From contig CP136067.1 in NCBI GenBank assembly GCA_032622095.1, positions 63,808,893 to 63,872,892 of the forward strand: 64,000 nucleotides of DNA, in the 5' to 3' direction. Of the stretch, positions 11,908 to 23,150 are shown in pieces. Made by a program: the position numbers and the translations under genes. The DNA comes from Siphonodentalium dalli (taxonomy: Eukaryota > Mollusca > Scaphopoda > Gadilida > Siphonodentaliidae). Numbering within the stretch: the stretch's first letter is position 1; each line of letters opens with the position of its first letter. The notes below the pieces were generated by a model. The model saw only the letters and a program-made list of their open reading frames with translations. It did not search any database and had not been told where the DNA came from.

Positions 11908-14900
11908 GTTGGGGAGCCCGCATATGTTCCATTTACACTTTTGCGTACAAAAGGTTTGACCCCCTATAGTTGGTACCAATAATGGAACATTCTGAAAAAC
12001 CGATTTCTTAAGTTGCGCATTCCTGGGGTTTAGGGGCCACTGAACCCCAAAAAGTGCCAAAAATCACTTCTATTTACACTTCCGCGTACATCGATGAATT
12101 TTGGTTTGATGATACTCCTAAGTGTACTAAATAAGAAAACACAACTTAAGAAAGGGATTTTCCTGGGGTTTTCAGATAAGAAAGGGGGTCCCATGCTGAA
12201 CCCCAAAACGTGATTTTTCACCTTTTTTTACACTTTCGCGTACATCCATAATTTTTGGTCTCAAAGTACTTTGATATATACTAATTATAAAAACACAACT
12301 TAAGAAGCAACTTTTCCTGGGGTTTTAAGATAAGAAGGGGGTCATCGGGTCACCCCTCAAAACGTAAAAAATCACTTTTATTTACATGATTGCATTCGTC
12401 CAACGTGTGTGTATGTGGGTACACCCCTGGAACGTTGCACTAGTACATCCAATACATCCCTAAATCGATACCATCAACTTAAGAAATATATATTCATGTC
12501 GTTTTCTGATAAGAACGAGACTTGTTATCCCCCCCCCCCCCCCCCCCACAACCGATCCATTTTCTAGAACTATAAGTGAGCCAGTTTTATGAAATTATAG
12601 CGGGAAAATCTGGTAAAATGTACACAAATGTATATATTTTCGTGAAGCTAAGACATAATGACACTTTTTTGGGCCAAAATTGAAACTCACTATCAACGAT
12701 GGCCGACAAAATGGCCACCGGAAGTTGAAAATATGACATTTTTTCACAAATATCTTCTAGATCAATTCATGCTGTTTGGAACTGGTTGAGTAATGCAACT
12801 TATTTTGTGTTCTGTATATTAACTGATCATTGGAGCAATTAAATATGCAATTATTGGGGTCATAACCCCTTCCAATCCCTTAAAAATTCGATTGTACAGA
12901 ATGCGGTATAAAATTTCACAAAGAATCTCAATTGGGATTCTAGTCATATTTCAACAAGAAATTAACAGAACTTTGTAATGTAAGTGAGGCATATCATTAC
13001 CTATGAATATTCCAAATCACTGGAACCAAAATTCTTACTTTGGCCCAAAATGGCTGCCAATATGGCCACCAAAATATGGAAAATGGTAAATATTACACCA
13101 GCGTGTCCTGCAACCGCTTACAAGTTGTGTTGATGTATAAAATTGGCTATTCTGCATTCTATACATTGAATACTAACATGTCTGATGCACCATGGTTAAT
13201 TGTTACTATTTTCACCACTGACATCGTCAAAAATATTGGACTTTTCTCTCACAAACTTGACATAAATATTGGCAAAAATTCACTTTTCAGGTTTGGACTA
13301 TTTTTTCAGGTAAAATATAACTAGCTTTGGATTGAAAGGAGTTTATTGTTTTGGTCTATCTTAAATGTGTCACACTACGGTGTTTATAGACCAAATTGCT
13401 CAAGATGGCTTCCAAAATGGCAACCAAATTTGTAAAATGCTAATTTTTTATCCCGAACATTCTCTGCATTGTCCGAAAAGGTAGCAAATTGTGACTCACT
13501 TGGTTATTATACGTGTTAGTTAATTAACTGACAACTACATGTTCTATTCCCAGTTGTCCCAGTTCCGTATGGGGCATGACAAATTCATTTTAATGTATGT
13601 AATTTTGCCGAGAACCTCTTTTGTGATTTTGGCCATATTTATTGAAAGGAAATGGGCAGAACTTTGAGACAGAACTGAGATGGACCATAATCTTGGCTAT
13701 TCTGGTCCATTATGATAAACAAATGTCAACAGGATACAGTGTGGATGCCAAGATCGTAGCCAGGGAGTTACTCTGTGATCATATGTGAGGTGAATATGTA
13801 TACAGGGAGTTATTGTATGTCATGACTGATGTGAGTAGGTATACAATGAGTGACTATATGGTTATGAGTGGGTTGTCCATGGTAAGATGCATCTAGGTAT
13901 ACAGGGAGAGATCATGGTCAGATGTGAGGTGAATCGGTATGCATGGAGTGACTGTATGGTGTATGATTGTGTATATCCAGTACGGGTGCACCACGTGTGC
14001 CTGTATGGTCATTGGTGTGGTGTATGGATATAGCTACATGGTCATATATGTGTTGATTATGTATATATGGAGTGACTGTAAGGTCATGTGTGGGATGTAC
14101 ATGTGTTGTCTGTATGATCATAGATGGGGTGTGTGGATAAATAGGTAGTGATTTTATGGTTACGGGTAATGTGTGTAGGTATACATGGAATGGCTGTACA
14201 GTCATGATTGAATATGAATACCTGGAGTAACCTGGGTGGATATTGTCGAGCGTGTGGGTACATAGGGAGTGTCCTTGTGGTAACGGGTGGGATGTATATT
14301 TATATATCTCGTGGATGTATTATCATTGGTGGGTGTATATGGCTTAGCTGTATTATCATGGATGGCGTGTATGATTATACAGTGAATTGCTGAATTGTCA
14401 TGTTTGAGGTGTATATGTAAGTATGGATTGTTTGAGTGGTCGTATGCGCGGTTTTTTGTATATTTGGAAGGGCTGAATGGCCATTAGTGAGGTTTATATG
14501 TATACCTGGAGTGAATCTATGGTCTAGGGTGGGCTGCATATGTGTATCGAGTGGTTATATGACTATGTGTGTCGAATAGGTATACCGGTAGTGACTGTAT
14601 GGTTAATGGTGATATACAAGGTATACAAGTAGTGACTGTATGAGTACAAATGTAATGAACATCTATACAGGGGGTGACAGGCGTATGAGTATACATGTAC
14701 CTGGTGTGGACTCGTGTCGGTATCGTCATGTGTAGGTTATACAGTACACACACGTGTTGCTTGATTGTCATGGGCGAGGGATATGTGTATATAGCGAGTG
14801 GCTATATGGCCATGGGTGAGGTGCATATGCATACATGGAGTGACTATACTGACATGGCTGGGAGTATTAGTATATCTTGAGTGGCTATTCGGCTATGGTG

Positions 14901-17900
14901 TGACAAATAGGGATCCAGGGATTGACATGGCCAATGTTGAGGTGAATATGTATACAAGGATTGACCATGATCGTGTATGAATGTTTTGAACAGGTACACA
15001 CGGGGTGACTATATGGCCATAGGTCAGGTGAAGGAGTATACCAGGTAACATGGGTGAGGGTATGTGTATGAAGCGAGTGGCTATATGGCCATTGGTGATG
15101 TGCATATGTATACCGGAGTGACTTTATGGTCATTGTTGTGGTGTTGATGTATATATTGATTGACTATTTGACCATGGGTTTGGAGAATATGTAACAGGGG
15201 ATGACCTTATGGCAAATGGTGAGATGAATGGGTATACAAGGAGTGACTATATGGTTATGGGTCATGTTTAGGAGTATACCCGGTGTGCCTGCACTGTGAC
15301 GCGTGGCTGTATGGTCATTGGTGGTCATGGGTCAGGTGTACATGTATACAGTGGGTCACTATATGGTTATGTCTGTGGTGTTTATGTATATATGTAATGA
15401 CTGTGTGATAATGGGTGGCTATCGCTTTCCACGATATGACATGACCTCTCTATTGATTAAAATATCCTTGAGTTATTGTGGAAAGCGATAGCCACTCAAG
15501 GTACACATGTACAACGCACCCATTACCCCAGTCACTCCATATGTACATAAACACCACACAAATGACAACATAGTCACCCACTTTATACACGTACATGTAC
15601 TAGTACACCTGATCATACAGCCATACTTATACCACAAATGACGATACAGCCACGAGTCACCATGCATGAACACCAGGTATACACCTACACCCGACACATG
15701 ACCATATAGTCACTCTATGTATACATATTCACTACATTCACGATAATACAGTCACTCATTGTATACATATTCACCTCACCATGGACCATACAGCCACTAC
15801 ATGTATACCTATTCGCCATACCATGACCATAGAGTCAAACCAGGTATAGATATGCACATCACCAATGGTGAGCCCTTCCAGATATACCTAACCGCACATA
15901 CGACCACTCATAAGTTCCATACTTGCCATACTCATACACGCCATCCATTATAATAAATCTACTCCCCATACACCACCAATGATAACACATCCACAACATA
16001 TATAAATATACGTCCCATCGTTACCAACAGGGCACTCCCTATATACCCACACATCATTCATGACCATACAATAACTCCCTGTATTATCTATTACCTATTA
16101 TCCTCATCTATGACCATAGAGTAACTCCCTGGCTGCCATCTTGGCTTCCACCCTGTATCCAGTTGATAAATTTTTATCATGATGGGCCAGAATACCCACA
16201 TATCATGGTTCAGCTCAGTTCCGTCTCAAAGTTCTGCCCATTTCCTTTCAATAATATGGCCAGAATCACAAAAGAGGTTCTCCGCAAAATTCCATACTGC
16301 AACTTTAATATGAATTTGTCATGCCCCATACGGAACTGGGACAAACATAATAAAACGTAGTTGTCAGTTAATTACATTGTAACTAACACGTACAATAACC
16401 AAGTGAGTCACAATTTGCCACCTTTTTCGGATAACGCAGAGAATAATGTTCGGGATATGTTAACTTTTAACTTTTTACAAATTTGGTTGCCATTTTGGAA
16501 GCCACCTTGAGCAATTTAGTCTACAAACACCGTAGTGTGACACATTTAAGATAGACCAAAACAATAAACACCTTTCAATCCAAAGATAGTTACATTTTAC
16601 TTGACCAAATGGTCGAACCCTGAAAAGTGAATTTTTTGCCGATATTTATGTCAAGTTTGTGAGAGAAAATTCCAATATTTCTGGTGATGTCAGTGGTGAC
16701 AATAGTAAAAATGATTCATGGTGCATCAGACATGTTAGTATGCAATGTATAGAAAACAGATTAGCCAATTGTGTACATCAACCACAACTTGTAAGCGGTT
16801 GCAGGACACCCTGGGGCAATATTTACCATTTTCCATATTTTGGCGGCCATTTTCGCAGCCATTTTGAGCCAAGGTAAGATTTATGGTTCCAGATATTTGG
16901 AATATTCATAGGTAATGATATGCCCCACTTACATTACAATTTTTTTTTTTCATTTCTTGTTGAAATATGACTAGAATCCCAATTGAGATTTTTTTGTAAA
17001 ATTTTGTAATGCGTTTCTGTAAAATCGAATTTTTGAGGGATCTGAAAGGGTTAGGACCCCAATAATTGCATATTTAATTGCCCAAATGATCAGTTAATAT
17101 ACAAAATAAAGTTACATTACTCAACCAGTTCCAAACAGCATGAATTGATCTAGAGATATTTGTGAAAAAATGTCATATTTTCAACTTCCGGTGGCCATTT
17201 TGGCGGCCATCTTGGATGGTGAGTTTCAATTTTGGCCCAAAAAAGTGTCAATATGTCTAGCTTCGCGAAAATATATACATTGGTATAACATTTTACTAGA
17301 TTTTCCCGCTATAATTTTCATAAAACTGGCTCACTTATAGTTCTAGAAAATGGATCGGGTTGTGGGGGGGGGGGGGGGGGCAAAAGTCTCGTTCTTATCA
17401 GAAAACGACGATGAATATATATTTCTTAAGTTGATCGTATCGATTTAGGGATGTATTGGTTGTAATAGTGCAACGTTCCAGGGGTGTGCGCACATACACA
17501 CACGTTGGACGAATGCAATCATGTAAATAAAAGTGATTTTTTACGTTTTGATTGTGACCCGATGACCCCCTTCTTATCTTAAAACCCCAGGAAAAGTTGC
17601 TTCTTAAGTTGTGTTTTTATAATTAGTATATATCAAAGTACTTTGAGACCAAAAATTATGGATGTACGCGAAAGTGTAAAAAAAAGTGAAAAATCACGTT
17701 TTGGGGTTCAGCATGGGACCCCCTTTCTTATCTGAAAACCCCAGGAAAATCCCTTTCTTAAGTTGTGTTTTCTTAATCAGTACACTTAGGAGTATCATCA
17801 AACCAAAATTCATCGATGTACGCGGAAGTGTAAATAGAAGTGATTTTTGGCACTTTTTTGGGTTCAGCGGCCCCCAAACCCCAGGAATGCTCAACTTAAG

Positions 17901-18001
17901 AAATCGGTTTTTCAGAATGTTCCATTATTTAGTAACAACTTTAGGGGGGTCAAACCTTTTGTACGCAAAAGTGTAAATAGAACATATGCGGGCTCCCTAA
18001 C
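11908..18001. mobile_element. Giant palindromic TA-flanked element (family 2)
   Basis: The left end GTTGGGGAGCCCGCATATG follows TA (11906-11907). The right end is its inverse with one change (CATATGCGGGCTCCCTAAC), followed by TA (18002-18003). The arms, about 11908-13790 and 16110-18001, match closely along their length, for example 12030-12221 against 17686-17880. Each arm has several ~150 bp subunits containing 'cctggggtt', 'cttaag' and 'tttacactttcgcgtac', then AAAATGGCCACC-type motifs. The interior is a minisatellite (separate entry). A C/G run occurs at mirrored positions (about 12530 and 17366). No transposase frame is seen. Confidence 0.8.
13790..16110. repeat. ~41 bp minisatellite, orientation flips at 15455
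   Basis: A degenerate unit of about 41 bp (…gtatacaggagtgactatatggtcatgggtgaggtg…) repeats about 40 times on the left (13790-15414) and about 15 times in the opposite orientation on the right (15496-16110). The flip is marked by an 18 bp perfect inverted pair, gtggctatcgctttccac at 15415-15432 and its complement at 15478-15495, with 45 bp between. The many short frames here, alternately rich in His/Thr and Tyr/Met/Val, are products of the repeat and not genes. Confidence 0.8.
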
Positions 18002-18019
18002 TATTTGGCATATATTTGG

Positions 18020-18386
18020 ACACTCCACCAGATTGTGAGCCTTTCAAAAAGTCAGTGCCATAAGTTTTCCCTACGTTGTCAGGAGTTATGGCCCTTTTTG
18101 GACTTTGGATTATTTTTTTTTGGTCTTTGGTTTCTGGGTGATAACATTAGTTAAACTGGAAGTCTCATTAACTACCATGCATGGAAACGGGCCAGCTCGT
18201 CCCAGGGCCAACTCGGTCCAGTCGACCTGAGTTAGCCCGTCCCGATCAGCTCGCCCCGGGCTGACCCGACCCAAGGGATATAATGTCCTATTTGAGATTA
18301 AAGTTGTTTTTCTTTGGTTTGATAGATTGGATAGTTGGGTTAAATTGTGATAATTTATTTGCAGGGAAACACTTTAGTTCGTTTGT
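18020..18386. repeat. Degenerate GC-rich tandem and repeat fragments
   Basis: Positions 18085-18120 hold a fragment resembling the pearl core (gttatggccctttt). Positions 18192-18275 contain a degenerate short tandem with agctcgtccc, agcccgtccc and agctcgcccc variants. No gene is seen. Confidence 0.4.
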
Positions 18387-18511
18387 GTCCTACTAAACCA
18401 CAACAAACACAAACGAACACAAGTCCAAAAAGCGGAATATTTAGAAGGTCTAAATTGGGTTTGTGGGTGCGTGGATGTGCATTATATGTGTATGTGGTAT
18501 TATTTCCAACT
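18387..18511 (+). mobile_element. Left terminus of the 23-kb-type foldback element
   Basis: From GTCCTACTAAAC onward this matches the left end of the element at 23009-27695, including aagcggaata, tttgtgggtgcg and tatgtgtatgtggt. It is cut off by the run of N. It shows that the family has at least two copies here and that an unknown length may be missing from the assembly. Confidence 0.7.
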
Positions 18512-18611
18512 NNNNNNNNNNNNNNNNNNNNNNNNNNNNNNNNNNNNNNNNNNNNNNNNNNNNNNNNNNNNNNNNNNNNNNNNNNNNNNNNNNNNNNNNN
18601 NNNNNNNNNNN
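18512..18611. other. Assembly gap, 100 N
   Basis: Exactly 100 N, the customary placeholder for a gap of unknown size. The left flank is a foldback-element terminus and the right flank starts inside a family 1 palindrome arm, so the break falls between repeats that assemble poorly. Confidence 0.98.
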
Positions 18612-19491
18612 AACTTCACCACACTAATTTTCTTTCTTAAGGTCTCCTCTAAATTTTTTCACTTGTTAAGAAGAAAAAAAAGTGGCCGCAGAGACTCCAG
18701 ACAAGATGGCGTCCATCATGGCGGCCATTTAAAAAAAATGCACCAGGTCTCTTTGATCGCCGTTATAGTAAAGATGATATCACATGCGGTCTTGTTTTCC
18801 GCTCGATTCGTTTTGCTAATATACAACCCTTACAAATTAGCCAAAAATCCGACACCACAATCCAATATGGCGGCCAAGATGGCCGCCGAAATGTGAAAAT
18901 ATGCTATTTTTTCTGACATGTTACCACCTTTCGTTTGCCCAATGATGTGAATATGAGGGAATTTCGGTGATTTTTCAAATCTGTCCGCCATCGAGGGCGC
19001 CATTTTGGATTTGGGGGACTTTTATTTGGATATGGTACAAGGAAAGTTCTTCGCCTAAGTGTTCCCATCTTACAATAGTAAGCAGGTATGGAGTTGTCAT
19101 GACAATAATGCTCACTGATGTTAAAATCAGCGATTTTTCTATTTCTGGTGGCCATTTTGCATCTTGGATTTGGGTAAATATTCCTCAACTCAGGTATAAG
19201 AGGAATCCTAGCTCGAGTATCTACTGCACATATATATACATGGGTGTTGTTATAATAGCAATAACATTTATTGATTCGAAACATTACATCGCGTTATTAA
19301 CGTAGATTCGGCTTTGACCTATTATACCGGCATTTGGGAAAACGTGATATCGGACAAAAATATCCCACAATGAATGTATATTATGGTCCCCATGTGGTCG
19401 CCAATGACTCATCTATGTGATAAATGTATAACATGACGCAGAGATGCCAACATTTTCCCACAGAGACAAACGAAAGGTGGTAACAAGTAAG

Positions 19492-21487
19492 AACGAGAGG
19501 CCGATCACGATCGGCAGATGTTTAACCCATACCTTGGCGATAGCGACTAGTCATAATTGATAATTTGTCAAAGATATGATCACAGGAATTAATCCATATA
19601 TCAGTACGGTACCCAACTTGAAATCAAAAGCTCAAATAATTTGTCTTAAGGAAGGGTTAAAGTATTTGGGGTGGGGAGGAGTAGTTTTAAATCTCATAAC
19701 TCTGTCCCTATTCACCCAAGGACCTCTCACTGTGAGATCCAATGGTTTAGTGATTTCGGAGGACATGTTTAGGAGTTTAAGTTAACTCATTGGAAGCAAA
19801 AGTGATAAATCCCTATCTTTAACACATTTGACATGCCAGATATTCAAAATTTATTCACTTCTAAAGAGAAATTATAATTTGTTGACAAGCCAGACTGCTT
19901 AGAATGACATACATGTAGGGGATTCCATCTCATATTTAAATGGTACTTTAATTACCCCCCCCCTTCCCCCATTCTCCCCAGTTATTTCTTTATCAAACAT
20001 GGACAGATATAAGATCAGATCTGACCTGTGTATTAAATAAGATTAAGTGTTTCATAACAGGGGTGTATGCATGGTTTTCAAAAATATATGTAGTTTATAC
20101 AATTCAAAAGTATTATCTATATAATGTTATACAGACATAATATGATGAGGATGCTTGCCCCTATGACCACTAAATTGTTCATATAAAAGAAAGTAAGTTA
20201 GCCCTCAATTAAATGGTTTCACATATTACAATGTTTTACAAGTAGCTTGGACACTAAAAGCCACAACCTTCAATGTTAATCTTCTAAGTGCTCTGTGGTC
20301 CCTAAAATTCAATCAACCATGAAAATATGAACAAATGGGAAAATAAGGTTCCTGGAAACACTAACATCTACCATATTAATTTTCAAAACAAGTCATCACT
20401 TACAATAGTCATGTATATTTATCTGCCTGATTCCCATTGCATAGATAAATAATATCGGCCATCAGCTGTTATTTTAATTTCAAATTGAAGCACATGTCTG
20501 AAGGGTTAATATATTTTTCAAAAATCAATTAATCAGTCAAAACCAAAATTGATATAAGTGAATAGTGTGCAAAGATACCCAACAGATATTAAGAGATATG
20601 AGGAAGAGTCCATGTACATTATAGCATGTGTCTATGGAAACCTTGGAAAGGGTTAATTATTTTTGAAGCAAATTAATGGAATTTAGAAGACACTAAGTCT
20701 TATATAGGTGAGTGGGGGCTCTTATCTCACCCTGTAATGCAATTTCAAGAATAGGATAAACAAGTCTTATGCTGCCATAAATCAATTTGACAGTTAGAAT
20801 AAACAAACAGCCAGCCACCAGTGTTGTTTATCTTGACCACCAGAGCTCTGTATAATATGTCATCACTCATTTCATAACAGATTTCACTTGGAATGACAAC
20901 ATCTATAAAATGTCCTCTCATATACTCTGGATGTTCACATGGTAATTTATTGATATCATTATATTACATGAAACTATTGCAATAAAATCTTCATATTTTC
21001 AAAACAGGATATCACACCTAATTAATCGTATAAAACTAAAATAAATGAAAGTGTCAATATTTTTTATTATTAAACTTTTTTTTGTATTGTTATTAAAGTT
21101 CAAACAAAATTTAATATTTGTATCTGTTTGTATATGCTAAATTTAGCAAGGAGCTAAATCTAAAAAAATCCAATTTAAAAAAAAAAAAAATTTTCTCGAA
21201 AAAGGGTCATAACTCCTTTAAAATTAATCGGATCAAACCCATATTCGAACTCGATCTGTATTTTGGGCTGTGAAACTCACATACCAAATTTGGTTCCATT
21301 AAAATGTTTGAGTTATGGCAGAATGCGTGAATTCTAAGTTGAAAAAGGGCCATAACTCTGTAACAAAATATCGGATCAAACCCAAATTCGAACTCGATCT
21401 GTATTTTGGGCTGAGAAACCCATATACCAAATTTGGTTTCGATCGGATAGAAAATGTTTGAGTTATCGCATTACTCGTAAAGTGTCT

Positions 21488-21518
<31 letters not shown>

Positions 21519-21585
21519 GACGAACGACGAGTGGTCAATCCGGGCAACGACACTATGTTTACCATACTATGGTATGGGTAAACAT
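19492..21585 (+). mobile_element. Pearl/HINE-like element inserted in family 1 copy
   Basis: The start, aacgagaggccgatcacgatcgg, contains the near-perfect hairpin CCGATC-AC-GATCGG. The same start recurs at 63706. The body of about 1.7 kb is AT-rich. Two tandem core units of about 143 bp follow (gggtcataactcc at 21204, gggccataactc at 21347). Then come a GACA run (21490-21521), tggtcaatccggg and a 3' hairpin, gtttaccatac...gtatgggtaaac (21557-21583). Core repeats plus tetranucleotide run plus 3' hairpin match the bivalve pearl elements, considered Helentron-associated; this assignment relies on known family structure. Interruption of the family 1 arm at both sides confirms insertion. Confidence 0.75.
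21204..21521 (+). repeat. Core tandem units and GACA microsatellite
   Basis: Two units of about 143 bp share gggtc/gccataactc, ggatcaaaccca, cgaactcgatctgtatttt and accaaatttggtt. They are followed by about eight GACA units at 21490-21521. The same arrangement is present at 60821-61305. Confidence 0.8.
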
Positions 21586-21935
21586 ACAAATAGCATATTT
21601 TCACATTTCGGCGGCCATCTTGGATTCTGGTGTCGGATTTTTGGCTAATTTGTAAGGGTTGTATATTAGCATAACGAATCGAGCGGAAAACAAGACCGCA
21701 TGTGCTATCATCTTTACTATAATGGCGATCAAAGAGACCTGGTGCATATAAAAAAAATGGCCGCCATGATGGACGCCATCTTGTCTGGAGTCTCTGCGTC
21801 CACAAACAAAATTAGAGGAGACATTAAGAAAGAAAATTAGTGTGGTGAAGTTGAGTCCTGTGGGGGGGGGGGGGGTGCAGAGATCGACCAATATCTCCTG
21901 GACTAGTAGGCCAAAAGCACTATAAGCCGTTAATC

Positions 21936-21963
21936 AAGGTGTTAATTAACTACCGCTTACTCT
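21936..21963 (+). repeat. 28 bp inverted pair, left member
   Basis: AAGGTGTTAATTAACTAC followed by CGCTTACTCT. The inverse with one mismatch is at 27448-27475. The pair encloses the LINE fragment start and most of the large foldback element. Confidence 0.7.
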
Positions 21964-22164
21964 ACGGCTTACTCTGTCTCCTTATTAATTGCACATATCT
22001 GAGTTGTTTTGCCTGTATTTCATTCACTATATTATTTAATATTTGAAGGAAATCTAATTAAAATGAAGTGCCTATTCTCCATGCTTGGACCTCTATACAT
22101 GTATCTGTACTGGGATCGGACATATTTTCAATACTTGAAAGTTGAATGCAGAATTAAACAATTC

Positions 22165-22333
22165 ATCGTATACAACTTCCCAAACAACAGCGGCTCGCTG
22201 ATTCCACGAGTCGCCATCCGAGAGTCAAGCGCAGATAATAGCATTTGAAATGATCTGCCCTTGACTCTCGGATGGCGACTCGTGGAATCGGCAGCCCACA
22301 GTTGCACAGTTGTTTTCGGATGTTGTATACGAT
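22165..22333. mobile_element. Short palindromic MITE-like hairpin
   Basis: The sequence from atcgtatacaacttccc to gttgtatacgat folds almost end to end. The strongest stem is ccacgagtcgccatccgagag (about 22203-22223) against its complement at about 22265-22285, with a loop near 22240. Open frames on both strands here are due to the hairpin. Confidence 0.65.
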
Positions 22334-22587
22334 AAAAGTAATTATAAAGTGATAATTTTCTACTGCACTTACGGTAAACATGAAAAGAAATATATGTTTT
22401 ATTACTAGGATGTGGTACTTTTCTGAAATTAATGTTTTTATTGTTGCAATTGAACACGAAACGAGCGGTGACATGGTTTGATGGGAGATGGGTGGACTCA
22501 GTAGCTTTCCCTACTTGTCAATTATATTAATAAGTAGTGGTGGTGACATCTCTTTTCGGGTTTTTTGGACAAGTTTCCAACAACTGT

Positions 22588-22791
22588 GGTTCCAAACGAC
22601 GGATTTTTGTCGACTCGAATCTAATACCAGACCCACAATTGTATTAAATGCGTCTAAAATGCGACGTTTGAAACAATTAGATCCGTGTCAGACGCACCAC
22701 AGACGAATCTCCGTCCAATTCAGACGAATCTTCGTCGGTGATGCGTCTGAAATCCGTCTTGGTTTCAAACGACGGATTTTTGTCGACTCGA
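22588..22791 (+). repeat. Direct 31 bp repeats around a CGTCTGA-rich segment
   Basis: ggttccaaacgacggattt (22588) recurs at 22761 as ggtttcaaacgacggattt; both continue to gtcgactcga. Between them are alternating forms of agacgaatc, cgtctga and tccgtc. The function is not recognised. It lies just upstream of the LINE endonuclease start. Confidence 0.55.
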
Positions 22792-22837
22792 CATTGAAGA
22801 AAGTCAAGAAAAAAGACATGGCAGGAAACTGAATCCT

Positions 22838-23007
22838 ATGAAAGGGTCAGTCAACAAACATGTAAATAAGTTCCAAAATCACACAGAAAATCACATGCAC
22901 ATGGTGGAGGGATTGCACATTCTTTTACTGAATGCAGACAGCGTCTGCAACAAACTCAACGAACTCAGATGTTTGACAAAAGAATTTGAATATGATGTCA
23001 TAGCAGT
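22838..23007 (+). pseudogene. LINE endonuclease ORF, N-terminal fragment
   Basis: An ATG at 22838 opens a frame that contains LHILLLNADSVCNKLNELR and then EYDVIAV. This matches the start of the apurinic-type endonuclease (exonuclease-endonuclease-phosphatase fold) of CR1/L2-like non-LTR retrotransposons, where the Asn of the N(A)DS motif and the Glu that follows 'IAVTE' are catalytic. The frame stops making sense exactly where a large foldback element begins (23008) and resumes at about 27703 with IIAVTEAKPKAT. The endonuclease nicks target DNA for reverse transcription; this copy cannot do so as it stands. The 10 bp TCATAGCAGT occurs on both sides of the insert (22998-23007 and 27703-27712), which supports insertion after the LINE arrived. 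Confidence 0.75.
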
Positions 23008-23150
23008 GGGTCCTACTAAACAACGAACACAAACGAACATAAACGAACACAGGTCCAAAAAGCGGAATAGAAGGGTGACTCGGAAATTTGGTGTGTGGGT
23101 CCACTCTATGTGTATGTGGTGTTATTTCGGGACATGACATGACATGACAT

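Larger units (their letters stand above)
18612..21903. mobile_element. Collapsed, interrupted copy of palindrome family 1
   Basis: Positions 18612-18937 match the outer left arm of the element at 6778-11734. At about 18938 the sequence jumps directly into the right arm in opposite orientation, so the ~3.5 kb middle is absent. The right arm runs to about 19490, is split by a pearl-like element (19492-21585) and resumes at about 21587. It ends CCAATATCTCCTGGAC, followed by TA (21904-21905), the same terminus and flank as the full copy. The left terminus is lost in the gap. The frames here mirror those of the full copy and are not genes. Confidence 0.75.

Noticed and set aside
18471-18896. 141-codon frame crossing the N run
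   Set aside because: It depends on unknown bases, and the remainder is a family 1 arm.
21299-21805. 168-codon minus-strand open frame
   Set aside because: It spans pearl core units, the GACA run (giving a Cys-Leu-Ser-Val repeat) and a family 1 arm. The junction of two elements created the frame.
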